Source: Nitzschia sp. DOCU1
Taxonomy: Eukaryota; Bacillariophyta; Bacillariophyceae; Bacillariales; Bacillariaceae
Assembly: GCA_951394045.1 (NCBI GenBank)
Contig: OX595986.1
Location: forward strand, 3,067,534 to 3,131,533
Length of the DNA stretch: 64,000 nucleotides
Reading direction: 5' to 3'
A program made the position numbers and the translations under genes. How positions within the stretch are numbered: the first letter of the stretch is position 1; each line of letters begins with the position of its first letter. Below the pieces are notes generated by a model. That model made no database searches, had not been told where the DNA came from, and saw nothing but the letters and a program-made list of their open reading frames with translations. Below, piece after piece: positions 1-11,595 of the stretch.

Positions 1-2946
1 GTTGCTGCTGCTGGGGGTGGACGAGCACCCACGAGGAATTTTGCAGTATTGCCTCTGGACGATGTCTCCTCGAGAATTTCTCGTCGTCGTCATGCCCCGG
101 GTGCTACTCATGCAAAGCGATTCTTGAGTCAGCAGGAGAAGCCGAGAAAAGCGTCCTCCAAGAGCAGCAACTCCAAAGGACGATCGGGACAGTCTTCACC
201 GCAAAATGACACTGTGACACTTACGTCAAGCAGGGATGCTATAGACAACCTCCTTTTCCGTTTGACTCATCCAGACGGGTCTCATTTTAGTATGAATCAG
301 GAGGAAGCAGTGTTGCTCTTGGAGGAAGCCAAGGATATTTTCGATAATCTGATTTCTGCAGTGGAAAAGGGTCGGCTGAATCCTTCCGGAAAACATGGCA
401 AGGGAATTTCCGACATGATGGAACGAATATTGAGATCGTACCGTCAAATAAAAGAACTGTCATCACTTCCAGAGGATGTTTGTTGCTTTGAGCTCTGCCA
501 AGAAGTCTTGGATGCATTGTCCATGTGGAACCTCAACTTTCGACATGCTCACTATGAACATTCGATTGCCGTAGCCAATACGGAGGAACGATGGAAGGAA
601 GCAGCCAATCTCTTTTGGAAACAAATTGATCCTGGGGCTGGTTTTAATCCAGTAAGCGTATCGGTATCTGATCCTCAGGGTCTTATAGCCATTGCTCGAT
701 ACGCTCAAGAGGAACAGTCGTCCGTAGCAGATCTTGTGTTTGATGCGGTGTTGCAATTATCGATGGTGTCCCCTCAGGATCAAGCAACCTATGTCTTGGC
801 TGCTGGGAATGCGCTCGGTATAACTGGTGAATGGAACTCGGCAGTGGAATTTCTTCATACGAGTTACAATGCTAGTCAGCTCGGCACACCGCTAGTCTCA
901 TGCGTCATGCAGGCATGCTTGCTGTCGGGGAAACCAGAAGAAGCGCTGCGAGTATACGAGGAAAAGTTGCGCGGCACTGGATCCAAGAGTATAGCGAGGG
1001 AATGGCAGTGGGGTGGCGATAGAGACGAGCTTGATCCCTTGACGAGGGATCTTGTCATGAGGGCCGCATGGGTACAAGAAACGGAGGCATCGTCGTTGGC
1101 ACTGGAGCTGTTCCATGATTGTATCGACGAAGGTGTTACGATAAGCGAAGATGCCATCTTAGGGGTACTCAAAGCGTGCGAGCGTGATCGGAATATGGAG
1201 GGAGCACTCGCCGTTTTTGATTGCATCCTCGACAATGCAAGCAGAGACGATTGGATTGTACCCGGTGCAGAACTTGCGATTGAAGACCGAAGCATCTACG
1301 CAGCTTCTGGAAGGAGCGCTGGTCCAATTGCGTCTCAATGGCTGCCGGTCTTATCAGAGCATTTTTCATCTGTTCTGAGAAGTTGCAACGCCAATTCAAG
1401 TTTTGGAACGGGCTTGTTCTATCTGCGAAGAATAGACTTGGCGTTGCAAGTTTCCTCGACGTCATCGAAGCCCACTGACGTTGGTTACCTTAAACCGACA
1501 GTGCATTCCCTACTGGAGATCTTGTCCAAGATGAAGAGTGAAGAATGTTTGGTTGTTCCGGCTGCTGTTTCGCTATGCGGCCTTCGATGCTATGACGACG
1601 CACTACAGCTCCTGGACCATCTTGTTGCAAACTCGCGAATTCCAGATTCTGGCAAGTTTGCCATGGTACGGCGATACGCTGAATCCGAACAGGAAAAAAA
1701 TGGCCCAACTTTGGTGGGAAACTCTTGGACAAGCGCGAATCGCCACCTCAACCGACTTACCTCGGCCCTACACATGATTGAAGGGTCGGATGACAAACTC
1801 ACAACTCGTGATCTGGATCAAATACTGAAGGGCCTGACCGCTGCCATGGAGTCCTGCACCAACGCGCATCATCCCGACTTGTCTCTTCGACTTCTGGGGT
1901 ATGTTTCGAACGTCGTCGGGGGACGACTTTCTGACGCCGGCGTGTTGCCCGAGCCGGGGGCAGAGTCTTGGAGCAATTTCGCCATGATTCATGACGGTTT
2001 GACAGCAGAAATCATTCATGCGTTGGGCTGGACCAACCAAACGGAAGATGCTTTGGGGCTCTTTCACCAGGTGGTTGAGAAGGAAGGCACTCGACTTCAG
2101 CATTGGCGCATGACTTGCAGTGCTGGTCTATGTTTGCTAGTGAAGATCGGTAAAGGTGACGAAGCATTGAATATTTTTCGTGCACTCGATGCCAGCGCAC
2201 TTTCCCCGGATTGCTATAGCGAAATCGGGAAGCATCTGCTGAGAACTGGAGATACAAACGAACTCGGGAATTTGTATAATCTTGCGCTGAATAGTGGTAA
2301 TCTCTCCGAAGATTTGACTATGACGACCATGACCGCAGTTGCGAAATCCAAAATGGACAACCGAGTACGAGTTCTACGCGCAATGGTCGACGACAACGCA
2401 AAATATGTTGGCATGACACGTGACAAGTGGCTCAAAACACGGTACTGGCATATGAAGAGGTCGTTAGGCTTTTTCCATGCTCGGTTGCTAATGTGGTGGA
2501 ATGATGCAGAGACATGTCATCTGGATGAAGTAGAACTAGCTATCTCCGAATTCAACGTACGGAAAAAGGAGGGCTTGAAGGTTAAAAATGACGTCGTTCG
2601 CGTCATCGCAAACAATGCCAGGCTATTCAACGTGAACAATGTACCAGTGGAATTCCGGTGGAGCCTTGTTCCACAGACGAAGGAAGGCTGGACTGATTTG
2701 CTGAGAAAAGTTGTCGAGGAATGCGGATCGGCGCCGATTTCCTTGGACCCCGATTTTATCGATAGTGTTGTTGCAGCATTTCGCAATTTGGGAGCAAACC
2801 GAGACTGCCTTGCGTTTGTGGCCAGGCTGCTCGAACGGGATGTTCGGCTCCACAAGGGCACTTTGTCACGAGCCCTTGAAGCTGCCAAAGTAGAGCAGTC
2901 AATGCAGATGGCTAGTGACATTCGTCTTCTCATCTCGGACGAATAA
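1..2946 (+). CDS. Helical-repeat (PPR/TPR-like) protein, 5' end outside window
   Basis: The frame is open from base 1, so the coding region starts upstream; the first in-window ATG is not needed. At least 981 residues are present, ending with TAA at 2946. After a basic, Ser/Lys-rich stretch (about residues 20-75) the protein is almost entirely alpha-helical, with recurring helix pairs such as EEALRVYEEKLR, DALQLLDHLV, DALGLFHQVVEKEG and EALNIFRALDAS spaced roughly 35 residues apart. That pattern is typical of PPR/TPR solenoids, which bind RNA or proteins, often in organelles. Individual repeats are too degenerate to assign a PPR code. Targeting cannot be judged because the N-terminus is missing. 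No intron is seen. It is convergent with the histidine kinase, stops only 21 bp apart. The family is inferred; a general helical-repeat protein is safe. Confidence 0.75.
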   Translation, partial: VAAAGGGRAPTRNFAVLPLDDVSSRISRRRHAPGATHAKRFLSQQEKPRKASSKSSNSKGRSGQSSPQNDTVTLTSSRDAIDNLLFRLTHPDGSHFSMNQEEAVLLLEEAKDIFDNLISAVEKGRLNPSGKHGKGISDMMERILRSYRQIKELSSLPEDVCCFELCQEVLDALSMWNLNFRHAHYEHSIAVANTEERWKEAANLFWKQIDPGAGFNPVSVSVSDPQGLIAIARYAQEEQSSVADLVFDAVLQLSMVSPQDQATYVLAAGNALGITGEWNSAVEFLHTSYNASQLGTPLVSCVMQACLLSGKPEEALRVYEEKLRGTGSKSIAREWQWGGDRDELDPLTRDLVMRAAWVQETEASSLALELFHDCIDEGVTISEDAILGVLKACERDRNMEGALAVFDCILDNASRDDWIVPGAELAIEDRSIYAASGRSAGPIASQWLPVLSEHFSSVLRSCNANSSFGTGLFYLRRIDLALQVSSTSSKPTDVGYLKPTVHSLLEILSKMKSEECLVVPAAVSLCGLRCYDDALQLLDHLVANSRIPDSGKFAMVRRYAESEQEKNGPTLVGNSWTSANRHLNRLTSALHMIEGSDDKLTTRDLDQILKGLTAAMESCTNAHHPDLSLRLLGYVSNVVGGRLSDAGVLPEPGAESWSNFAMIHDGLTAEIIHALGWTNQTEDALGLFHQVVEKEGTRLQHWRMTCSAGLCLLVKIGKGDEALNIFRALDASALSPDCYSEIGKHLLRTGDTNELGNLYNLALNSGNLSEDLTMTTMTAVAKSKMDNRVRVLRAMVDDNAKYVGMTRDKWLKTRYWHMKRSLGFFHARLLMWWNDAETCHLDEVELAISEFNVRKKEGLKVKNDVVRVIANNARLFNVNNVPVEFRWSLVPQTKEGWTDLLRKVVEECGSAPISLDPDFIDSVVAAFRNLGANRDCLAFVARLLERDVRLHKGTLSRALEAAKVEQSMQMASDIRLLISDE

Positions 2947-2967
2947 CTATAGCCCACCTGCGACTAT

Positions 2968-5900
2968 TTAACTAGACTTCTCAGAAGAAACTTTCTTTTT
3001 GTTTGCCTTGTCGTTCAATGATGTCCTCAAATCTTGAATAATTTTCGCGTTCGAAGGCATCGGTTTCTGCCATACCCAGTCAGCGCCAGCCTCAAAGAAC
3101 TGGGTACCCATATCATTTCCTGAGCACCCAATTACAATCGAGTCGATTCTCATCCTTCGCATTGCAAATACAACATCAGTCCCGACCATGACGCCACCTG
3201 CTTCCTCCTGTAAACAACGAGAAAAAAATTAGACCAGGGGGATGAACACTCAACAACCTCGTAGCATGTCAGCGAAGACAATGTTGCATACCATATATTG
3301 GTCGACCACGATAACATCGAATTTTTCCTTCCCGCAAATCTCGAGCGCCTCCTCGCCCGTCGCGGCCTCTGCGATCGTCGCGTTTGGTGCGATCCCCTTC
3401 AAAATTCGTCGTTTCAGCATCATTCGGTTCATCTTGATGTCGTCGATAATCAAGAATGAGATGGGTTCCTCGATGAGAGCAGAGCTTTCTTCTATGACAG
3501 CTTCTGGCGCATCGCACAATGGTAAGGACATCAGCACCACACAAGTTGTTCCGGCTCGAATGGTTGGGTCACTTTCGAAGCGAATCGATCCGCCAGTCAG
3601 ATCCACTAGATGTTTTGCAATCGCCAAGCCAAGCCCGGTCCCCGGGGCGCCACCACGTTGTACGAAGCGCTGAAATAATTTTTCTTGCTCGTTCTTTGGG
3701 ATTCCAGGGCCAGTATCGACGCATTCAAATTTTACTTTGTCACCTTCCCAACCAATGATCAGTACTACCGAGCCCGTGACAGTGTATTTGATTGCGTTGG
3801 TAATAACGTTAGTCATAACTTGTTGAATGCGATGCGCATCACCCAGAACCCAGTCTTTTCCTTTCGTATTGCAAATTTTCTCGAAACGTACTCCGGGCCG
3901 GACCGAGGGCAGCAACATTTTGTGGACGCTATGAAGCATTTTCTTAAGTGAAATCGGCGACCGACTTAGCGTCATTTTGCCTTCTTCCATCTTCCTCACG
4001 TCGAGGAGATTGTTCATAATCGATGACATGAAGCCCGAACACAGCTGCATGCCTGAAATTAAACTCTTGGCCTCTTCGGGGAGATCATCTGGCATGGCAT
4101 TCAACGCACTATCAATAGCACCAAGGGCTAAGGGGCAACAACGATGTAAGTCGTCGACGCGCGAACAAGCCAACAACAAAGATCGACGTTTCACTTACGA
4201 TTCCTCAATTCATGTGCGAAATAAGCGGTCATGTTTCTTTCTGTCTCAACCTTTGCCTCCTGTGATGCTCGAATATACTGCATCTCTCGAAGAGCCAGGG
4301 CGTGCTTTCTATCCTCTGTCACATCTTGTGCTACTCCAACAACTGCAGACAACACGTTAGAACTCGATCTTGGCTCAACGCAAAAGCGCCGCGAATCCAA
4401 AAGGATCTTACCTCCTACGACCTGATTCTCTGGGTCCCTCCTAGTGGTAGCATTCACAAGCAAGAAAATAGGCTCCCCTGACTTTGAAATGAACTCAAGC
4501 TCGTAGTTGGAAGTGTCATTTCCAGCCAGCGCTGCGTCGAGGATTTCCCTAACCTTTTCTTGCATCGACTCTGCAATGAAGGTTTCGACCAAAGGCTCGT
4601 CAAATGCTTCTTCCTTACTGTACCCCGTGATTTCTGAAGTCCTTCGGTTCCATTCGTTTACATTTCCATCGATATCAATTCCAAAAATTGGAGCATTGGC
4701 GGTATCAATCAGCTGTCGTAGCTCAAGAGCCATGCCTGCTACGGCCCTGTCGCGCTGCACAGCCTCCGTCACATCTTGCGCTACACCGACGACACCAACA
4801 ACATTATTTTCAGCATCACGCCGCGTTGTCGCATTCACCAAAAGGTGTCGGATTTCATCAGATTTTGTTCGGAACTCCAGATCGAAATTTGAGGTACCGC
4901 GTCCCCCCAACGCATTGTCCAGAACCTCCTGGACGGAGGCTCTCATCGACGGCACAATAAATGTTTCGACCAGGGGGCAATCGAATGCCTCCTCCTTGGT
5001 GTAGCCTGTAATTTCTGCCGTTTTGTCATTCCATTCATTTACATCACTTTTCAGAGAAGGCGTGGTCAGAAATACGAAGCAAGTCAGTGGAGAGGCTCAA
5101 CCACCAAGAGTGTACTTACCCATCCTTGTCAATTCCGAAAATCGGGGCATTTGCGGTATCTATCAGCTTCCTCAGCTCGTTGGCCATGGAGGCGACTGCA
5201 CGATCGTGCTTGCAAGCTTCAGTAATGTCTTGTGCAATCGCAATCATTCCTACAATTTCATTTCGTGCGTCCCTCCTTGGAGTGGTGTTGACCAACAAAT
5301 ACCGCAGCTCACCATACTTCGTCCGCAATTCAAGCTCGAAATTAGAAGTGCCGCGACCACGCAAAGCATTTTCAAGCAACTCTTGAACATCGGGTTGAAC
5401 GTGCGGCTCAATGAATGTTTTGACGAGGTCTGCGTCCAAGGCCTCCTCTGCCGTAAAGCCTGTGATTTCCTTTGTTTGGTCGTTCCACTGGTTTACTTTT
5501 CCCATTTTGTCCGTTCCAAAAATAACCGTGTTTGCGTTGTCGAACAGATCCCGCAGCTCCTGGGCCGCCATCGACGCTGAGGCATCATGTTGCGCCGAAT
5601 TTGCAGCAGATGACAAGCGACTAGAAGCATCCTGCTCTCCTAGATCTGCTGCGTCCGAAAGGATCAAATAGTAGACAAGATCATGTGTATGCTGATTTCC
5701 TTCGCCGGTGATATTAACCAGCATGCGTTTCATCTCACCGTTTCGAAGAACAAAATCGATCAAGCAACATTTAACGCCCGGTGGGGTCAGAGAAAGAGCC
5801 ATGGCTTCACGCAATCGCTCTTGGTGATCCCGGTTTGGCACAAACTCATGGAAGCATCGGCCGATAACATCCTCCATCCGATGCCCGGTTAAGTTCTCGA

Positions 5901-6435
5901 GTGGAGGATTCCAGCCGGTAATTTGTCCGTGAGAGCCAATGGACAACATGGGAAACGGAGACTCTAGTGCTGGCTCACAAGGATCTAGGTCCATCGATTT
6001 GTACTCTTCCCCGAAACAGACAATAGGAGAAGTCTTTCCGTGGCTGCTTCGGTGAACTGTCATGTTCAATGTGAAGCACCTGGCGGAATCGGAAAGGCAA
6101 AGGTCACAACGGGCCGATTCCGCAGAACGAAGAACCCCATCTGCAGCAGAGACAAATTTTTCTATGGATCCTTCCGCCAGAATATATTCGATTGGATGGC
6201 CAATTATTCGGTCGCCCATGACTCCTGTTAGAGCTTCCATCTTGGCATTCCAGGCAATAACGCGACGGGAGCACTCATCGACTACAAGGGCGGGAACCGA
6301 TAGATACCCCACCCAAGCGAAGTCAACTTCCATTAAAGGTTCGTTCGGTTCTAGCTTTGTTCCATTTTTCATTGTGTGATCATCCAAACGAGACACAACC
6401 GTCGTTTTGGTCTCGGTATTGACGTTAGGGGGCAT
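2968..6435 (-). CDS. Five-PAS soluble hybrid histidine kinase with C-terminal receiver
   Basis: Spliced model: complement(join(2968..3207, 3292..4127, 4199..4342, 4412..5046, 5120..6435)), 1056 residues. The start is the first ATG (MPPNVN) downstream of unrelated-looking sequence; no signal peptide or membrane span is present. Five PAS domains occupy about residues 45-690; the third to fifth are near-copies, each with a motif like FGIDxDGxVNEWN and a VGVAQDVTE end. Then comes the HisKA helix with phospho-acceptor His in FAHELRNPLGAIDSAL, which is assembled across an intron, followed by HATPase_c with N box VITNAIKYT, DTGPGIP and GTGLGLAIAKH. The C-terminal receiver has IDD, the acceptor Asp in VVVDQYM and the conserved Lys in WQKPMP. 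The family autophosphorylates on His and passes phosphate to Asp in response to signals sensed by PAS. The ligand is unknown; no cofactor-binding Cys typical of LOV was recognised. Probably cytosolic or nuclear. The intron at 4343-4411 is 69 nt and stop-free, so its removal rests on comparison with the sister PAS copies. Confidence 0.93.
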
Positions 6436-7284
6436 GAGAGCAACGTAGATTAGATTTCTAGAAATCTGTGTTTTGCCATGGGCGGTGTTTTTGCGTCTGC
6501 TGCAGGCGTCGACCGACACTAAAGGCGTTCCTTTGCGATGACGGAGGCGCGGTCTGCTCCCCAGCGCACTTTTTACTTGTTCGTATGATGGACACTTTGG
6601 GTGGCAGATTTTGTTTGGACGGCGTGACACGGAAGAATGGGCCCAGATTCTCGCGCCGCGGCCTGCCGGCCCGCCAATTAAAACACTTGCGATCATTTCA
6701 CCTCCGCACTTCAATGCGTTCGATTACAATTGTCCTTGCCGCCAGCACAGTTTTATTACGTAATCTCGGCCTTTCTGACATTCAGACACGATATTTGGTG
6801 TTTTGGTTTTCTAAGAAGAACAGGAACGAACAGGTAGTCGTACTGCGAAGAATTGCAACCTTTATGCCCAGACGTCTTCTCTGATTGTCCGAAAATAGTT
6901 TATTAGTACCGGTACTATAGGCTATTGTAACTTGTAGGTTTCTCCGTGTGCAATGCGACAAAGTTCCGGGGAGGAAATGCCAACCCTACACGAAATACTT
7001 GTATTACACGCCCGTGGAAATGACATCACCGAGGATTGATTATATGGCGTTCAAGGAGAGGGCTTATGCTATCATAAATGAACATTGAACCCCAAAACCT
7101 TCGCCTCCCAGTGGACCTTCGCGTCGGTTCGCGGTGATAGATTAGCCGGAAGGGGGGAGAGAAGAGGACGAAAGACGAAAGGGTCGCGATCTTTGCGGCT
7201 CTGTTCGCAACAACATCAATTGATACGGCCGACTATCCTACGAAGCTACTGTATCCGTCGTCAAACTAATCTAGTGGACAAATA
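6436..7284. other. Divergent intergenic region
   Basis: This 849-bp gap separates the divergent histidine kinase and the small gene at 7285, so it should hold both promoters. A 14-bp perfect palindrome lies inside (listed separately). Open frames here are short and show no recognisable protein. Confidence 0.6.
6904..6917. promoter_or_regulatory. 14-bp perfect palindrome
   Basis: TAGTACCGGTACTA reads identically on both strands. It lies between two divergent genes, about 470 bp from the histidine kinase start and 370 bp from the gene at 7285. Such dyads can be binding sites for dimeric regulators, but a chance palindrome cannot be excluded and no factor is named. Confidence 0.25.
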
Positions 7285-7704
7285 ATGGACGGAAGGAACC
7301 AGTTTTCCCAGATCGACGAGGATGATGGTTCAGCTGGGGGGCCAGAGATGCCACGAGGAGTTGTCGGTCGTCGTCGTGGATGGCAAGGAGAAGAGCTGGA
7401 ACTGAATCATCAGAAGGAGGCTTTTCGGAGCGGCAAAGACAAGGCTGACACTGCTGTTGCTGTGGATATTCGTCAGTTTCAAAATCATATTGTCGGGGAA
7501 GGATATCAAGCGAAGCATGTAGTTCGGCAACGAACAGCTCAGCCCGCTTCAGAGTTAAAAATCCAGGACATGTCTGGGGGTGCAAACCTTCAACGCGAGC
7601 AACTAAAGGGCCAAAAGTCGGATACAGGGGCCCGAAACTACATTGAAAATTCGGGACTACGAGAATTCCGAAAAGAAATTGAGTCTATATTATCTTCGCC
7701 ATGA
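7285..7704 (+). CDS. Small hydrophilic protein of unknown function
   Basis: A single-exon frame of 139 residues starts at ATG (MDGRNQFSQIDEDD) and ends with TGA. The protein is charged and Gln-rich, without signal peptide, membrane span or cysteines. The C-terminal half (about residues 60-135) looks more ordered, with a helix ending in GLREFRKEIESILSS. I do not recognise a family. Its stop lies 16 bp from the stop of the convergent helicase, so the 3' untranslated regions must overlap. The uninterrupted frame, clear ATG and placement in an otherwise empty gap argue for a real gene, but it has no homolog I can name. Confidence 0.6.
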   Translation: MDGRNQFSQIDEDDGSAGGPEMPRGVVGRRRGWQGEELELNHQKEAFRSGKDKADTAVAVDIRQFQNHIVGEGYQAKHVVRQRTAQPASELKIQDMSGGANLQREQLKGQKSDTGARNYIENSGLREFRKEIESILSSP

Positions 7705-7720
7705 GATACGTCGAAGCTGA

Positions 7721-10700
7721 TTAGAAGACGGGCAAAAGATCGTATCCATCGGCGGGGAAATCCATGGTTCGGCCGTTTTCGAATTTGACGCGGACCATGA
7801 GCTTCTTGCTTCCGTCATCCGGGGGTGGTTGCAGCACCACACCTTTCCCAAAATTATTGTGGGTGACATCGGAGCCGACGGGGTAAAATAGTGTGGAATC
7901 AACGGGCTTGGTCTCTGGCGGTGCCCGCGCTACGGGATTCCGATCGGTTGGTGCACTTTCTTGGCTGGACCTCTCCCTTTTTGCCGGCCCAGAGCTCGAC
8001 GAGTACTCTGTAGCCATAGAAGGTGGACTTGTCCGCAAATCGGCTCTCCTTGACCGTGTCGAGTCCATCCTTCCAGTAATCGATGGTTGCCCTCTCGAAG
8101 AAGCATCGTTGCGTAAACGGGGGGCTGGATTTGATGGCCTTCGCTGTTGGTTTTCCATCAAGCGATTTTGACGTGTTCCATCGGGAGCATTAGGGCGCCG
8201 AGGAGGCGAAGATCGAGCCGTACTATAGTTCTTGGTTTGCTGAAGTCCTCTGTTTGCGTCAATTTGCTTCGACTTGTGGGACGTCGTCCCCTTTTCCGGT
8301 ATTTTTCCGTCCTTTTTGACGACAAGCGCCTCCAGAAAGCGCGATCTTGCCTTCGTCGACGTGCTGGGCCCGTCATCCGACCAATTGGAGAACGAAGTAA
8401 CCTGCTTGCGCCAAGTCAGGATCAACCTTGTCTTGGCACGTGTCATCGCAACATAGCAAAGCCGTTTCTCTTCCTCTAAAGCAATGGAGCCTTCACCTTC
8501 TTGTATCGACAGATGGCTGGGAAGAGTTCCCTCTTCATTCCCGACCACAAAGACCGCGTCGAACTCCGTTCCCTTTGATGCATGGATCGTCATCAAATTT
8601 ACCACCAGTCGGGAATCATTACCAGATACGGAGTCATCGGTCACAACATCGCTAACAAGTGACACGTCGTCCAGAAAATTCCCCAACGGTGAGTCATCTC
8701 CAAAGAACTCTGCATCCTTTCCCCCCGAATGCTGCTTTACAAGTGCCGGTCCGTAGTCCGAGTATCGCTTCGTCGCTTGGCGTAGCTCCTGAACATTCTC
8801 TCGCCGTTCTGCAAATTCGGACTTTGATTTGGATATCGAGTCAAAATGGGACAAGAGCTCGAACGTTTCAATAACAGTGAAAAGAAGAGAATCAACTGGG
8901 AAAGTGTAAGCCTTTTCACGGATGGCGTTCATTTGAGCAGCAAACGGAAGAAAATTCTTCAATGCTCGTTTGGAAATGTGTTCCGAAGCCTCTGGAGCGC
9001 CTTCGGGAAGCTTTGTTCCGATGCTTCCCTCGCCGTTGCCAAGTGAAATTAGCACGTCTAGCCTCGAGGGACGTGGCTGTCCAGGGAACGTTTTACTGCA
9101 ATAGTTGTCAACCAATAAGCAATAATCCTTGAACTCTGCAAGTGCCTTGTCACCTATTCCGCGACTGGGTGTTTTGAAGGCACGCAACATGGCAGATTCG
9201 TCATTCCCATTGTACAACCAACGAAGATAGCACAAGCAGTCCTTTACTTCGGCCCGTTTGTAAAAGCCACCAGCACCCCCACGGATGACGTACGGCAAAT
9301 TGCTCTGGACGCAAGCCTCCTCGAGGTATCGTGATTGAGCGTTCGTCCGGTAAATGACAGCGACAGTACTGTCAGGGCCAAGGGACGAGTCGGCGACCAT
9401 CTCGGTGATAGTATCCACGACAAATCGTGCTTCGGCTCGTTCATCAGCACACGCCACAACTCGTGGTGGTGGTCCCGATCCCCTTTTTGGCTTCATGGCA
9501 CGTCGAGCTTCATCCTTGGATTCTTCGCCGCTTGACGATGAAATAACCTTTTCGGCCGCATTGACAATGTTGGAAGTGGAACTAAAGGAGCAAGCCTGTG
9601 AGCCACTTGCGTAGGCGATTTGTAAAGATAACAACACTAACATCTCCAACAAAACTTACCGATAGTTTTCTTTCAAATACACCGTGTGAACTCCATCCAC
9701 TGCAAACTGTTGAAACTCGGTTCGAAAATCATTCAGACTTCCGGCGTGAGCGCCGCGCCAAGAGTAGATGGATTGATCAGCATCGCCAACGACCAACAAG
9801 CTTCGAGAAGTCAGCAGCTTGACCAGGTCCAATTGAGTGATCGATGTGTCTTGGAACTCATCCACCAGTACGTGAGGCCATCGTTGATGTAGCCGCTCCT
9901 GAAGATTAGGGTAATGGATCAATACTTCCCGCGTCAAGAAGATCAAGTCATCAAAATCAAGAGCGTTGCCGGTAAGTAGTTTTTCCCGATACAGGCCATA
10001 AACTTCTTTAGCATATTTCAACGGCTTGGGGAGGGGTTTCGTTAGTTTTCCATTTTGGTAGTATTCTGCGAATGGATCTTTTCCTTGGGCTTTTGCTTCC
10101 TTGATGATTCCAATATTATTCAGTACTTGTAGAGGTTTGACTGCACTATTCTTGAGATCAATCTCGGCGTCATCCAGACACTCCTTTAAAACGCGCAACT
10201 GATCACTGGCATCCAAAATTGCAAAACTTCCGTCTAAATTGACGGGCAACGTGCCACTCGATCCCTTCAAATCTTCCTGAACCGAGGGGAGATTTTCCAA
10301 CAAGTCACCATTGAATCGTAAAATTTTGGCGCATATAGAATGAAAGGTCCCGAGAGTAACCCTCGACAAGTCTCTTGGCATGGCGGGAGCTAAATCTTCA
10401 TTGGAAACAAACCCGTCTTGCTGCACTGTCTTTGGACGCCTATTATCAGATGGGGTGCCCTGTTGCTGCTTTTGTCTCAGCAGAGATTCGACTCGTTGTC
10501 GCATTTCCTCGGCAGCCTTTTTGGTAAACGTGACTGCCAAAACATTACTCCGCCGATCTTGCTCCAATAAATAGGCTACACGGCACGTCAAAACCCTTGT
10601 CTTTCCCGATCCAGGTCCCGCAATGACACGAGTGACGGTTTGAAGAGGTTGTGTCACTGCTTCTACTTGCGATGGATTCAAGCCCTCCAATATGATAGAT

Positions 10701-11005
10701 GTATATTGCGACACATCCGAAGACGTTGAACAGAGTCTCGTTGATGAAATTTGATAGCGAATATTTGTTTGTGGTATCGAGCCACGACCAGCAAGGCTTG
10801 ATACTACAGAACAAACACATGATGGAACGGTTGTTCGTCGGATGCCCGGGTATCTTGTGCGATGCAACAAAGGAAGATTTTCAAGAGTCTTCCCATGGTG
10901 ATAATGCGGTTTGAATCCACCAGAGTAGGTCACTGTAGAGAACCCTCTGACGCAATGTCGCAAAATCATAACCACCACGGCGATCGAAACGCCGGAGCTT
11001 GGCAT
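7721..11005 (-). CDS. UvrD/PcrA-type superfamily 1 DNA helicase, probably organellar
   Basis: Model: complement(join(7721..9581, 9660..11005)), 1068 residues. All SF1A helicase motifs are present in order: Q motif LNPSQVEAV, Walker A AGPGSGKTRVL, Ia AVTFTKKAAEEMR, II LVDEFQDTS, III VVGDADQSIYSWRGA, IV LKENYRSTSNIV (split by the intron), V TIHASKGTEFDAVFVVG and VI CYVAMTRAK. The extreme C-terminus (VGSDVTHNNFGKGVV to DLLPVF) resembles the Tudor-like tail of bacterial PcrA/UvrD. Such enzymes unwind 3'-5' and remove proteins from DNA in repair and replication restart. About 140 residues precede the Q motif and begin MPSSGVSIAVVVMILRHCVRGFST, a basic hydrophobic leader that suggests mitochondrion or plastid. 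A second in-frame ATG at 10969 (MILRHCVRG) is an equally good start. The long Ser/Arg-rich linker before the tail looks disordered. Confidence 0.95.
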
Positions 11006-11595
11006 TCCCAGAATGACAAATGCGAAACAACTTGGAAACCGCCAATCAACAAATACACTAGGGACGAAAGAATCGACTCTGGCCGTTGAGTAGCAGATGG
11101 ACCACACACGAGGACAACAAGGTGTAGGAAACGAACCCTGGGGCAAAGTGCCTTGCAAGGGTGATGATATGTCTGAGCTTGAAAGAAGGAAAATTGCAAC
11201 GGAAAACCCATCATGGTGAGATGATCGGGATGCGGCGCCTGAAATTCCGATTGGCCGGCATCAGGCAAAGATACACCTGACGACGGAAGGACTATGCTGA
11301 CCCAATCGACTTTTCATTTTGGCGCGCGGGTGTCTTCTATTGGAGACACACGAACCAACACGGACACGAAAAGATTTCCGTGGTGGGCGCGCCAGCTTGC
11401 ACGTAACGTCCAGTACACTTCCTACGAGAGCTTGCGAGCCGATCTTCTTCGAGCGGAGGATCTTGTGGCGGGAACGAAGCCAATCGACCGTTTTCGTCTC
11501 ATTTTACCGACGACGACGACGACAACGAGACCCGAGCATTGGTAGTGTTGTTTGGAACTTTTCTCGATATTAGCGACCCTTGCGTTTGATTAAAA
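11006..11595. other. Divergent intergenic region
   Basis: This 590-bp gap lies between the divergent helicase and dual immunophilin starts. Short open frames occur but none resembles a protein; I see nothing beyond the two presumed promoters. Confidence 0.5.
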
